In this document: positions 24,887-35,739 of the stretch, in pieces | How the letters are laid out: each line of letters starts with the position of its first letter | Numbering within the stretch: the first letter of the stretch is position 1 | NCBI GenBank assembly: GCA_003971905.1 | Contig: RSEE01000022.1 | Location: forward strand, 1-64,000 | Origin: Moniliella sp. 'wahieum' | Taxonomy: Eukaryota > Basidiomycota > Moniliellomycetes > Moniliellales > Moniliellaceae | Length of the DNA stretch: 64,000 nucleotides | Direction of reading: 5' to 3' | Notes under the pieces: generated by a model | Databases searched by the model: none | Told to the model about the DNA's origin: nothing | The model's input: the letters and a program-made list of their open reading frames with translations, nothing else | Made by a program: the position numbers and the translations under genes

Positions 24887-25579
24887 CTGTGGTGGGAGTA
24901 AGGGCGCGAGGGTCAGCACGGTCAGCAACCAGGAGTGGCACGGGCGGGAGGAGCGAGACAGCCGTCCCCGGCTCCGAAGCCGTGGCGCAGCCCTAGCAGC
25001 GCCCAGGCCCCAGACCGCGGCCCACGCGAGAGCGCGACGCGGAGGCTACGTATAGTGGGGCAAAGGAGGTCGGTGACAGTGGAGTGTCACGTGATCGGTG
25101 TGATGGGGAGTGCGTGCTGCATTGAATATTGATTCCTCCCCACTACACAGCCACAGCGCAGACGCCTCTTCTGGAGTGGCTGGTGGCGTGGCGGCGGAGG
25201 CCAGTGGCGGCGGCACGTGACTGGCGCACGTGGACCACCAGGGTCCACGGCTGAGGCGCAGCCCGCAGTGGCTAGTGGCGCCGCCACCGCCGCTTCGCCG
25301 TTTCATCGAGCCACACCAGCCTATACTCCTCCTACATCCTCGTCCGTCTGTGTGTCTCGCCCATCTCGTAGCAGGGGGATCGGTTCAATGCCAACAAACA
25401 GAAAGAAGGAGGAGCCAGCTGAACAGACAGGCAGAGCGTGCAGTGTACCATGATGCGGCCTGGACCGGCGCCGACCAGGCCCAGCCCAAAACGACAAAAT
25501 AGAGGAAAGCGGGGATGCAAAAGGAGCGAGAGCGAGAGCGAGAGCGAGAGCGAGAGCGAGAGCGAGAGCGTACAAACGA
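24887..25579. other. 5' region of SPT16 and 3' flank of the next gene
   Basis: Probably holds the first exon and promoter of SPT16, but no convincing start is visible. CACGTG-type words occur at 25214-25232. The (GAGAGC)n array at 25529-25570 ends just beyond the stop of the LEA_2-type gene. Confidence 0.4.
25529..25570. repeat. (GAGAGC)7 microsatellite
   Basis: About seven perfect copies of a hexamer, just downstream of the last exon of the LEA_2-type gene and so probably in its 3' UTR. Confidence 0.9.
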
Positions 25580-27228
25580 TTATTGTCTGGCAAGCAAGGT
25601 CGGTTGGTCAGTACTCGCGCGCGTTCTTCCTCCCTCGTAGGGACAGCACGGCAGGGGACGTACGTGGTCTGGAGGGTAAAGGGGCAAGCCACATCCGTCA
25701 AGGTCGTGCCCGACCCTTTCTTGCCAATCATGCCCATCACCTTGAATTCCAAACTGAACACAAGCTTGAGAACTGGCGTGGCAAAGCGGCACAGGCAAAC
25801 AGGCAAACAGACAAACAGGCAAACAGGCAAACAGGCAAACAGGCAAACAGGTAAACAGGTAAACATGCAAACAGGCAACAGACAAACAGGCAAACAGGCA
25901 GATGGGTTAGTAAGGATGACTGCGCACACCAGCTAGAGCTCCACCGCGCGAAGCGAGGCGCACGTACCCGGTCTCGACGCGCCCGGCCACTTAGGCCCAC
26001 ACCCATTGTAAAAGTCGAGGAAGGTCTGGTCGCCGGTCAAGTTGATGGACTTGTAGACAAAGTCGATGGGGAATTGGAATTCTTTTTCTGGCCGGCGACG
26101 TGGAGGGCAGGGATGTGGCCCTCGCCGACGAGCGCATTGGTGCTCTGGTCGCGCACTTTGAGGTCCATGTTGGTGATCTTGATGGGGACGTAGGAACCCT
26201 TGTTGTTGGCACGCATGTTGGCCATCATGGTCATGCTAAAGTTGAGCGGATTGTGGCCAATGGTCATCGAGTTGCCATCCGGGTAAGCATCGAGCGGACG
26301 AACGGTTAAAAAGTCAAATGTCGGCACACGCGGAATGACAAAGTACAGCGTCAAGCCCAGTGCAATGCACACGAAAACGCCAAAAAGGTCGCCGCACGAC
26401 AATCCATGCCGAGCACCTTGGTGTCGCCTCGGCCCCAAGCGGCAAAGGATGCCTTTTTGGCCTTGCGCTTTTGGCGACGACGATAGGGTGCCGTCATACG
26501 CTTGCGCTCCTCGTCGGTGTACTCGGCGCCGAGGGCGGGCACAGTGATCATCTCAATCCCATGGTCAGCCAGCTCGAGTTGCATTTCCGGATTGGGTTGG
26601 TTGATCGCGTTCCTCTCCTTGGCAAGCGAGGCGGGCGGCGCGTTGTTGGTCGGTCCAGGTGCGTGGATCGCTGTTTTGGGCATCGAAACCAAATGCGTTG
26701 GACAGCAGTGCCCGCTTGGGACGCACGCCCGCCGCCAGAGGAACCAACTCGTCGTCGTCCCATGAATCGGTCGAGAAGCGCATGCACGCGCCTCGACGTC
26801 GTCACTTGGGTCGGTGAGGCCAGCGGCGACGGGACCCTTGGCAAGTGGGCGGATGTTGTTAAAGTCGTCGTACACGTTCCAATCCTCGTCTTCGCTTTCC
26901 TCCTCGACCTTGTCGGCGCCCCACAGCCCGCTGCCGCGCTGGAAGGTCGACGTGGACCCCGCCGCACTGGGCATGCCATCTGCGTACGAGCCGTAGGGAT
27001 GGGCGAGGCAGGGGGGTGCCTCCTGCAGGGGAGGTCGTCGGTGTAGGGCTCGAGCGCGGACACGGGACGCGAGGCAGAGGCGTGCATGGCCGCAGGCGAG
27101 CTGGACAGGCGGGCGGAGGGGGTGGGCTGAGGCGAGGCGATGGTGTGGTGGAGTGGATCCCACTCGGGCGGCGGCGCTCCGACGGATGCTGAATGTTGAA
27201 TGTTCAAGTGCAAATCTTCAATATTCAA
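25580..27228 (-). CDS. single-pass membrane protein with LEA_2-like domain
   Basis: The N-terminal cytosolic part is disordered, with acidic patches (VEEESEDEDWNVYDDFNNIRP) and a basic YRRRQKRKAKKASF before one membrane helix (DLFGVFVCIALGLTLYFVI, near 26395-26335). The following domain (VPTFDFLTVRPL, HNPLNFSMTMMANMRANNKG, VPIKITNMDLKV) has the Asn-rich pattern of LEA_2-type proteins, such as the vacuolar Tag1-like proteins of fungi. A GTACGT intron (about 25965-25791) contains the (CAAACAGG)n array. The next exon reads LKLVFSLEFKVMGMIGKKG, and a last short intron with GTACGT leads to a final exon giving TTQ-stop at 25580. The start at 27228 is the first Met of the open N-terminal frame, and one frame change occurs near 27030. 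Function is unknown. Confidence 0.6.
25791..25900. repeat. (CAAACAGG)n minisatellite inside an intron
   Basis: About thirteen copies of an 8-bp unit with point variants (AACAGACA, GTAAACAG). It fills most of a predicted intron of the LEA_2-type gene. The copies are too short and lack spacers, so this is not a CRISPR. Confidence 0.9.
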
Positions 27229-27384
27229 TGTTCAGTGTTTAACGTTTAAGGTTTAAGTTCAATGGCGACTAGCGTCGACTTTTGCTGGTGTAAAGAACCA
27301 CCCACGGGGAGCTCGCTTCTATGTGGTCTACAGTCGGGCAGCCACCAACCAATGCAGCGCGGATCATACATCACCCACACAGCA

Positions 27385-30300
27385 TCACGCATGCGGCGGC
27401 GCAAAGGGAGCACGGGCAGGCACCTTACGCCCGCGGTGCTCATTCCAGTCGGCTGGCGCACAGAAGTTGCAGTACCACGGATCCACGTCCTGGGCGTTGC
27501 GCAGCCCACACACCGCATGTGGAACCACTCGCGCGGACACGGCCCGTTGTCGCACCGCACCATCTGCCATCTCATGGTCAGTACCATACCATACCATCCA
27601 TACCCATCCCACGCCCAGTCGTCCCACACGCAGGGGGGAGACGCCACGTACCGTGCCGTAACTTGAACGCCCGCATAGCAGTACGACTGCTTCTCTTCGC
27701 TTCCTTCTCTGTCAGCAACGCGATCACCATCACCATCACCATCCCCATCATTATCACCATCACCATCGTGCGCTTGATCTTGCTCCGCCTCTTGCCCTCC
27801 GTGCTGTTTCGTCTCATTCTCAGCCGCTCCTTCTTCACGTCCTGCACCTGTCCCTCACCCGCCACGGCAGAGGACGGTTGGCTCTTGGCGGCGCGATGAC
27901 GGTAATCCGTCGTTTCTTACTGGGAGGTGCTGGTGCGGGGGCATCGGTGGCACGGAGCGAGCGCGCTCGCTTCGTCCGTCCCCGAATAGGTTTTGCTTGG
28001 AACCGAAGGCTTGGGCCCGGTGGATCCTTCGCGTGAGTGCGCGTGCCAACCGTACGCGCCGGTGGATTCGGGGTGAGTGCGCGTGCCAACCGTACGCGCC
28101 GGCAGATCTTCGGGGGCACTCGTAGCAGCCGCAGGCGCTGGGGCGCTTGAGGCACTGGGACTCAGGGGTGCTGGCTCCAGGTCAGGAGCAGTGCGAGAGC
28201 GGCGAGTAGAGCGGCGGGGCGGTGCCTCGGTTGTCGTGGGCGAGGGCAGAGAAGCAGTCGCCTGAGGCTTAGGCGCGAGGCACGACGAGACCGTGTCTTG
28301 GGCCGTGACTCGGTCGAAGGCGCAGGTTCGGCGGCGGGAGCAGGAGCCATATCGGACTCGGAAGTAGGAGCTGGAGCGCGTTCCAGTTCTACAGCGGGGT
28401 AGGCGCAGGAACCGGCACGGGGTCAGACTCTGCTCAGGATGAGGATCCAACTCCTGCAGAGACAAGAAGGACGGTGCGGCAACGAGCTAGCTGTGGATCA
28501 GAACCAGGATCAGAACGGGGGAAGGAAGGCAGAACGGCTGATCATCCGTGGCAGGGACAGGGCCCTGAGGACCTGGTAAGAGGGCGAATTGTCCAGGGAA
28601 AATGGTGCCAGGGTGGAGCAGCGGGAGAGAAACAGAGGACGCCAAAGAGGTCGCAGGAGGTGGTACGTGGGCACCCACCCCATCGTTGCTCTGGTTGTTG
28701 AGCATCACACCAGGCGCTGAGGCCGGGGCAGTGCTAACTCCTCAACCAGTGGCAGCGGGAAGTCTAGCCTAGGGCGGCGAGGTACCCTCTGAGAGGCGGT
28801 TGGCGGCAGCCTTCTTGGGTGGGCTCGGGGTAGGGGTTGCGTTGCCGGCGGAGAGGTCTCCAGAGGCAGAGGAGGTTTCGAGCCCACGGTTGAGGCAGCG
28901 GAGGGAGCCGCAATTTCGTCCTCTGCTGATGGCTGGGTCGACGGATTGCCCGAGATGGGCTCCGTCGTGGACCCCGTCGTGACCTCGGGCGTGGGCTCCA
29001 CGGTGGACACACCATCGTGGTAGATCCGGGCGCGCTTGCGGGAGTGGCTGGAGGAATAGCCTGCTCATCGGGGATGGAGACTTCGGCCGGCAGCGGTTGT
29101 GGATCGACGGCAGTGGGGAGAGGGATCCGTGAGCGGTGTCGGGTGTCTGGGTGGGAAGATCAGGTAAAGGTGGACGCTCCTTCTCAGGTTCGTCAGGAGG
29201 TCCCTTGGGCTCCATCACAGGCTCGTCAGGATACGTGTCCGGCTCCACCTCCATCTCTTCCGGCTGAACCGCCTCGTTAGCTTCTGCGCGAGGCACGTCT
29301 GGTTCCCCTCCCACCTCCGTGGGGTGTATGCTCTCGTCGACAACCGCACTTTCCCCCGGGGCAGGGCCGCCTCTCCTGCAGCCTCAGCCGAATGAATAGG
29401 GAGCATGCCCTCCACCTCGGCCAGCTCGGCTCCTTCCCCATCCGGTTCGTGAAGTACGGTTCTCTCCTTCAGCGTCATCGCCCCAGGCGCTGGCGCTGGC
29501 CCAGATGCGTCGCCTGGTACCACGTGTGGCTCGACACTCGTTCCCTGCGCCATCTCCCCAGTCTGGCTGTTGCGAGGAGCCTTGTCGTTCTCGACAGGCT
29601 CGTCAGTCTCTGCAGTCTCGACGTAAACGTGCTCCCCACCCTCGATGTGTTCCCCGCCCTCAACGTGCTCCGCACCCTCGACGTGCTCCGCACCCTTACC
29701 GTGCTCCGCATCCTCACCGTTCTCTCCGCCTTGGCCATGCGCACCACTATGCTCCCCCTCATTTTCAGCGGGCGGCATGGCGGGCGGGTGCGGGTCGAGC
29801 TGTGGGCCAAGAGGCGCAGGGAGGGTGGGGACGCCAGCGGCACGTTCGCACGCAGAGACCATTGCGCGGTTCTCCGCACCCAGAATCTGGTGGGCTCGAC
29901 GAAGGTGGCAAGCGAGGCCGTTGTGAGTACGGCCGCGGTAGGTGCACTGCGGACACGCCCAGACGCCCTCCTCGACGATACGACGTTTCTTTCTGGGTTG
30001 CTTGGCTTGCCTCGGTTCGACGTCGGGGTCGGCGTCGGGGTCGTAGTCGGCGTCGGCGTCGGGAGCGGCGGTGGGCCGAGACGAGGTGGTAGGTGCCAAT
30101 CGAGGCGTGGTGGCTGCGTGAGAAGGCGAGGGGAGAGTGGGAGAGGGAACGGGGACGGGAACGGGGAGGGGGACGGGGACGGGGACGAGAGCAGGCAAGC
30201 GGTGGATCTGGTCCATAGGCAAGGGTCCTTCATGGTCCGGCTTGGCCCTCCAATGGCCCGAGAGCTGCTTGAGATGGCGACAGGTGTAGACGCATCGAGG

Positions 30301-33092
30301 GCACTGGAACCGTTCGGTTTGGAGTGTAGGAGACGGGTCGGGAACCAGCACCGCCTCGGGCTCGCCGCGTCCGCGACTTCGTCCCACCCTTGCTGGCGAT
30401 CGGGCCGGCGTGGCCTGATGGTCGTACCGACTCATATGCCGCTTCCAATTCGACGTGGAAACGACCAGGGAGCAGATGGGGCACGTGCGCTCAGCCCCCG
30501 ACCGCGCTGGCTCCTTACTGGGAGAGGGAGCGGTGGGAGCCAGAGCCTGGCCCTCGGCCAGAGCATGGTAGTACGCCTCGGTCCCGTCCACGAGCGGATG
30601 GGCCGCCAGGGGCACCTCGGCGGCAGGAGAGGGAGGATGGAGCAATAGATAGATCTCCCTCGCGCGGGATGCTCCAATCTGAGTGGGAGCGTGGACGTCA
30701 GGATGAGAGAGCTGTGAGATGAGAGCAAGAATGTCGAGCACGAGCAACTCTGTCCTCTTTCTCTGAGGGGAAGGCAGGACCGACTTGAGGTCAACATGAA
30801 ACGCGTGCCCCATCGCAGCGAGATAGGCTTCCACGCTCTCTGTCAGCTCATCGCAGTCACCCTGTTCAAGCGGGGCGTCAAACACGGATGTGTCCCAGTT
30901 TCGCTCCTCAAAGGCCTGGGAAGCGACCAAGAGCTGGCAAGTGATCGCTTCACCAAACACATCAATCTCATAGTAGAGCTGCTGCGCGCGCTCCACCCTC
31001 TCGCGAGCAAGAATGGAGAGTGCCTGCGCACCACGCTCAAGCGGCTCGAGCGTGTCTCCCCGTTCGATCCAAGCTAGAAGAGCTGCGCGTTCATGTGCAA
31101 AGGCAGAGCGGAGCGTGGCGAGCACTTGGGCCTGCTCCAAGACCGACTGTGGGAGCGTATGTAGAACTGGTATGAGGGAGGGAGGGGATGTCAGTATTTT
31201 TTTGTTTTTTCCTCAGAGAGACAGGAACGTACAAGGTTGATATTCCTTTTGCCAGGGATAACTCTCGGTTAAGACAGGGGAAACGGATTCCACGGTCATG
31301 GGAAAGTCAGGAGGCACGATGCTAGACAATCGGGGAGGTGCAATGGGCACAATCTGTGCTTCTTCAGGGGGGCTCCACCCCAACTGAGGAAGATCAACTT
31401 TCACGCGAGCGACGAGTGACAGATCCGAAGGATGCGACTGGCGAACCGAATCAAGCACGGCGTCCAGCCGTTTGCGGGTCGAAGAGGCGAGAGAACGGGC
31501 ACGTTGGGCATCTTGCTTCTTTTGAATTTCGAGGGGAGGGCAAATGGTCTCAGCCTCCAACATCTCCTCCTGGGTAGGAGGAACAGCGAGTGGTGCCACA
31601 GTCTCCAACACCATTCGCAACACCGCTTGCACCGCCCGTGCGGCCATGACGTGGCGAGCAATATATCCAGGGGGGACGGGAAGATGTGGAATGGGGGAGC
31701 AGACATCCTCAACGGTCGGGGGGTCTCCTCAACGGCGGAGGGGGCACCCTCCTCATCAAAGGCCGGGACATCATCAACAGGGGAAGAGAAATGCGCCGCA
31801 GTGGGGGCTGCGTCCTCAACGAGGGGAGGGGACGCGTCCTCAACGGGGCGGGCAGGGGAGGCACCGCCAATAAGGCCTGGCAGATCATCAGCGGAGGCAT
31901 AGGCCTCTTTACCTGGGCTGCGGGTCCCCTCGCCAGCGGTAGGCGCATCCTCAGCAGCAAGGACAGCAGAGGGGTCTTCCACCGCGTCGGGGTCGTCGTC
32001 AGGGGACCGGAGTATCTGCAGCGGGGCCTGATGCATCCTCACCGGCGACCGTACGATCCTTGACTAGGCGTGAGGCATCATCCGTGGGTCCAGGAGCGGA
32101 TTGATCAGCAGCGGTAACCGGGGCCTCATGAAGATTATCATCCCCAGGGACCGGACACCCTGATGGGAGGCAAAGCTTTGCTGCTCAGGGGTGGAGATGT
32201 CCTCTGCCACGCGGTCCGAGACGTGCTGCATCGGAGCAAGAAGGACCTCGTCAGCGGGGCCGGGGGAGCACTGGACGGAGGCCGGGCCACCTTCCAATGG
32301 GGCATGGGAATGAGCATGGGCATGGACGTGGACATGTACATGAACATGGTCATGAGCATGAGCATGAGCATCGGCATCGGCGTCGGCATCGGCATCCTGG
32401 ATGGCCGGGGAAAAGTGCTCGGCGAATGCCAAGGGGGAGGGGCGATCGTCCATAGAGAGAGAAGACGAGCCTAGGTCGGACGACGAAGAGCCCGGGTCGG
32501 AAGGAGTAGGCGAGCGGAGGAGGGGCACAAGGGTGCGTCGGGTGCTCCTGGCTGCCTTGAACGGCGAGGGGGGGTCGGCCTCGGGTTCGGTCAGGTCCAG
32601 GTCCAGGTCCGGGTCCAGATCGAGGTCCAAGTCCAGGTCCAGGTCCAAGTCAGAATCCAGGTCCAGGTCGGCGTCACCATCAGCGTCAGCGTCAGCGTCA
32701 GCATCAGCGTCGGCTTCTTCGTCCAGGGCGTGGCGGCGGCGGCGGGCGGCGGGGGTAGGGGAGGAGGGGAGGTGTCCGGCGTGCCTGCGCTGCAACGCCT
32801 CGCGCCGGAGCTGCTCGTGGCCTTCTGGGAGGCGAGCAGCGCGGCTGCGCGCGGGGCGCGTGCGGACGGGAAGGGGGCGGGCGAGGGCCCAGGGGACGAG
32901 AGCGGCGACGCCGACGCACGCACCCACGCGCCCGCCGCCGCGCCCGCCGCCGCGCCGCCGCGCCCAGCGGCGACGACACACGCGACGATGCACGCGACGA
33001 TACACGCGACGACGCATGCGACGACGCCGGGGCAGAGGCGCGCACACGCGCACTGCGCATGCTCGCTCGACGCTGTCCGAGGCGCCCCCCAT
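27385..33092 (-). CDS. very large ING-like / C2H2 / PHD-finger chromatin protein (may be more than one gene)
   Basis: Minus-strand coding potential is nearly continuous. The N-terminal third has alternating Asp-Ala, Asp-Leu and His-Ala/His-Val tracts (32725-32300). A GTACGT intron (about 31232-31156) joins KEYQP to LHTLPQSVLEQAQ. This, with LSILARERVERAQQLYYEID, resembles the N-terminal helices of ING proteins. Three C2H2-like fingers follow: CPICSLVVSTSNWKRH, FQCPRCVYTCRHLKQLSGH and ACPQCTYRGRTHNGLACH. An EHVEG-repeat acidic region and a Pro-rich region come next. The C-terminus is an ING-type PHD: SYCYAG, then after a GTACGT intron MVRCDNGPCPREWFHMRC and DPWYCNFC. ING proteins read H3K4me3 in acetylation complexes and are usually 250-450 residues, so about 1,900 residues would be exceptional. 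A boundary between two genes near 28.7 kb cannot be excluded. Confidence 0.55.
27721..27769. repeat. (CACCAT)n coding repeat
   Basis: A hexamer-like repeat that on the minus strand codes Asp-Gly dipeptides just before the PHD finger. Confidence 0.8.
28033..28105. repeat. 40-bp-period direct repeat, two copies
   Basis: Two near-identical copies of GTGAGTGCGCGTGCCAACCG... (33 identical bases or nearly so) start at 28033 and 28073. The 40-bp period is not a multiple of three, so the two copies are read in different frames within the large minus-strand gene. Confidence 0.85.
29630..29760. repeat. 18-bp coding tandem repeat (EHVEGG units)
   Basis: Degenerate 18-bp units on the minus strand code repeated Glu-His-Val-Glu-Gly-Gly/Ala in the acidic linker of the large ING-like gene. 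Confidence 0.75.
32300..32400. repeat. hexanucleotide repeat coding Asp-Ala / His-Ala / His-Val
   Basis: GGCATC/GAGCAT/GGACGT-type hexamers code, on the minus strand, a run that changes from Asp-Ala to His-Ala, His-Val and back to His-Ala. Confidence 0.85.
32584..32721. repeat. hexanucleotide repeat coding Asp-Ala and Asp-Leu
   Basis: Repeats of GTCCAG/GTCAGC hexamers code, on the minus strand, a run of Asp-Ala followed by Asp-Leu dipeptides near the N-terminus of the large ING-like gene. Confidence 0.85.
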
Positions 33093-33185
33093 GCTGCGTG
33101 CTGGTCAGGCGACGGCAGCGGAGCCCTTCGCAGTCGCCCCGACCCCATCCATCCATCCTGGCCCCAGCAGGCGCCCCCGCCGCAC

Positions 33186-33240
33186 CCACATCACATGTGA
33201 CGTCCGCGCCTCACATGTCACATGTCACACCCCCATCCCC
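33186..33240. promoter_or_regulatory. TCACATGTGA words in a bidirectional promoter
   Basis: TCACATGTGA (33191-33200) and two more CACATG copies (33212-33217, 33219-33224) lie in the 300-bp interval between the divergent ING-like gene and CHMP1. They are E-box-like palindromes. Binding by any factor is inference. Confidence 0.4.
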
Positions 33241-33394
33241 CGCTTATGTCATCTCGCCTCACGCCTGCCTGCCGCCCGGCCAGTGTGGTGGTGGGCCACA
33301 GCCTCGGCGCAGCCGTCGCTGGCCACGCCGCGGCGCCAATCGATGATAGTGGCGCCTGCTCCCCACCACCCGGCCGACCGCCCCGATCCGCAGC

Positions 33395-34298
33395 ATGAGT
33401 GGCATGGAGAGTACGTCCGCCCGCTCCGCATCCATCGCCGCGCTCGAGAGGGCTGCTCGCTTTCCTTGCTGATTCCTGACCCGTCTGCCGCAGAGTCGCT
33501 GTTCCAGCTCAAGGTGTGTGCTGCCCGCCGCGCCGGCCCTGCGCCCCCTACTAACGACACGTTCCAGTTCACCGCCAAGTCGCTCCAGCGGCAGGCGCGC
33601 AAGGCGACCAGGACGAGGGCAGTGAGAAGGCCAAGCTCAAGAAAGTGCGCCGTTTTTTTTTTCTACCCCCCCCCCCCCCCCTCCCCCCTTACTGAACGCT
33701 AACACGGGTTTTGCACTAGGCTCTTGCTCAAGGCAACACCGAGGGGGCCCGCATCTACGCGAGCAATGCGATTCGGAAAAAGAACGAGTCGCTCAACCTA
33801 CTCCGCTTGTCCTCCCGCATTGACGCAGTGGCCAGCCGGGTCGAAACAGCAGTCACAATGCGCCAGGTGACGGGCAATATGAGTGGTGTGGTCAAGAACA
33901 TGGACCGAGCTATGGAGAGCATGAACCTCGAGCGGGTACGCCCTTCCCCTCCGCCCTTCCCCCCCTGTATGATTGGTCCTAACAATCCACCTCCCAGATC
34001 TCGGCTGTGATGGACAAGTTTGAAGGTCAATTTGAAGATGTGGATGTGCAGACGACGATTATGGAGAACAGCATCAGCAACACGACTGCCACGGCTACCG
34101 CAGGACGAAGTCGACACGCTCATCAACCAAGTGGCCGACGAGAATGGGATTGAGCTCAACCAGCGTCTGGCAGAGACGGAGATTGCGTCCAACCCGCGCC
34201 TGAACCAGGAACTCAAAGTGCCCGCTGTCGCTACGCCCATTGCGGCTGATGAAGATCGATTGGCGGAACGGCTGCGGGCGCTTCGACCGGCTACGTAA
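33395..34298 (+). CDS. DID2: ESCRT-III-associated CHMP1 / Did2
   Basis: Did2/CHMP1 recruits Vps4 to ESCRT-III in multivesicular body sorting. Five exons can be placed: 33395-33410, 33494-33513, 33568-33644, 33720-33935 and 33998-34298. They give [20 protein letters not shown], then [20 protein letters not shown], then [38 protein letters not shown] and the C-terminal MIT-interacting motif [11 protein letters not shown]. About 200 residues, normal for the family. The third intron contains a poly-C tract (33665-33682). One A is missing near 33610 (KATKDEG) and one C near 34099 (ATPQDEVD). Without them the frame breaks, which in such a conserved gene suggests sequence error. The first intron opens with GTACGT and the others with GTGTGT, GTGCGC and GTACGC. 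Confidence 0.93.
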
Positions 34299-34338
34299 CG
34301 TGCAAGCATGGTGTGCATCTGTTCATTTTGTTTTTTCC

Positions 34339-35103
34339 TTATACGAGCAAGGCGCTCAGTTGGGGTAGCTTGTTCTGTAGTGGGGTTAGAGAGGACATCA
34401 AGCTGGCGGGGGACCAACAACGTACGCCAGGAATAAAGTGCCGTTCCACCCCCGTTTCCGAGATGTCGGTCATGCGGATCGTGCCGCCCGATGAGCCATC
34501 GCGGGACATGGCGAGGGCAAGCGCTTCCGAGCAGTGTTAGCTGGAGTCCAATGCAGAAAAACGAAATACACATACCATTCTTGACAAACTCGAGCGTCTG
34601 CTCCTTGTTCATCCCCGGCTTCCAATTGGCATCGCAGTAACCGTAAATGTAGGACGAACCGGAGCCGCAATGGCCAATGGCCCAGGGCTGTTGGAACAGG
34701 CCCCCTCCGAGCGGAACATTGAACACAGACCCACCAAACTTGGGGTCCCAGCCAGCCACAATGATGCCAGCTGACAGCGCGTCCTTGTTCTGGTACACCA
34801 CTTCCTGGAACAGCGACGCGGCCGTCTTGACAGGCGGCTGGCCATGCTCGACCGAGTAAACGCTGAGATAATAGGTGATCATGTCCGCCACGGCCTGGTG
34901 TCGGCAGCCGAGCCACTGCGGCAACAGTAGATGCGGTCGGAGATGTGGGTGAGCTTGTCGGTCACGCGGTTGGCAATGTAAGAGCCCATGGTGGTACGAC
35001 TATCAGCACCAAGGACGACGCCTCCGTCGTAGGCGACAGCCATGATGGACGTGCCGAGATTGACCTCGCCCTCCTTGAGATGCTGGACGTCAATGTCGTT
35101 CAT
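34339..35103 (-). CDS. PRE3: 20S proteasome subunit beta1 (Pre3)
   Basis: The caspase-like catalytic subunit of the core proteasome. [17 protein letters not shown] is the propeptide, and processing after Gly would expose Thr1 of [30 protein letters not shown], then [44 protein letters not shown] and [12 protein letters not shown] follow. After an intron come [20 protein letters not shown] and [15 protein letters not shown] intron then gives the last exon, ending [10 protein letters not shown] at 34339. A C is missing near 34896 (AADTQAVADM). The stop is 40 bp from the stop of CHMP1 on the other strand, so the transcripts should overlap in antisense. Start 35103 is the only Met before the conserved propeptide. 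Confidence 0.92.
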
Positions 35104-35739
35104 CGTCAACGGCGGGTGGTGGGGGGGGGCGGGGAGGGGTGAGGGGTGACAAGGGGGGTAGAGGCGGCGGTCGGTGGCGCTGCTGCTGCTGCTGCCGCTG
35201 CTGGTGGTGCGCCAGCTGCTGTTGCGGCCGGGGGTCGCGTATCGTACGCGGCCTGCGATGAAGTAATTCCGCAGCAGACGTGGCTGATCGGTGAGTGCCA
35301 TGGGTGAATCCGTTCCGCCCGAGCGGCGTAAGGCATGTGCATCACGTGAGCGCAGGAGCCAGCGGCCGGACTGGTCCTCGGCTGCATGGCCGAGGGGGCA
35401 CCTGGGGGAACTAGCAGCAAGATCGATTGCGGATGAAGGGGAGCATACCGGGTGTGCTGCTCGTGCGGGCGCCGATGAAGACAGCGAGGTGGAGAGAAGG
35501 AGAGAGGGTGGCATCCGTTGGGCTAGATTTGATGCTACGATGCCCACAACGCGCTGAGCTGGGCAGCAAGACAAATGCAGACCAGACTTGTGCCAGCCGC
35601 ATATCTGTCTCTACCTCTGCCCATCAAACTTCAAGCTGCGAGCTTCCAACCTCATCGAACATTGATTGTTCCCATCCCCTCGCCCGCTCGTACCATTCCC
35701 TACATTCACAATGAGCTTTCATAGAGGAGCGCATACCAT
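35104..35739. other. Pre3 promoter and 3' flank of uS13m
   Basis: No further gene supported. Open frames here are short. A CTG/CAG-rich triplet stretch (35175-35220) and a G-run (35117-35125) lie just upstream of Pre3. Confidence 0.5.

Noticed and set aside
25791-25900. CRISPR-like array
   Set aside because: The units are only 8 bp and contiguous, with no spacers. It is a minisatellite.
26360-27046. Plus-strand open frame of 228 codons
   Set aside because: It mirrors the LEA_2-type gene, which has a membrane helix and family pattern on the minus strand.
27262-27666. Plus-strand frame with a Cys-rich start (DFCWCKEPP)
   Set aside because: It is antisense to the PHD exon, and the Cys residues do not complete a zinc-finger pattern.
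29392-30648. Plus-strand open frame of 418 codons
   Set aside because: It lies opposite the C2H2-finger segment of the minus-strand gene, which has recognisable motifs. The plus frame has none.
32401-33702. Long plus-strand open frame of 433 codons
   Set aside because: It is antisense to the repeat-coding N-terminus of the large minus-strand gene and is made of Ser-Arg runs that mirror Asp-Leu/Asp-Ala codons. It also overlaps the first exons of CHMP1 in another frame.
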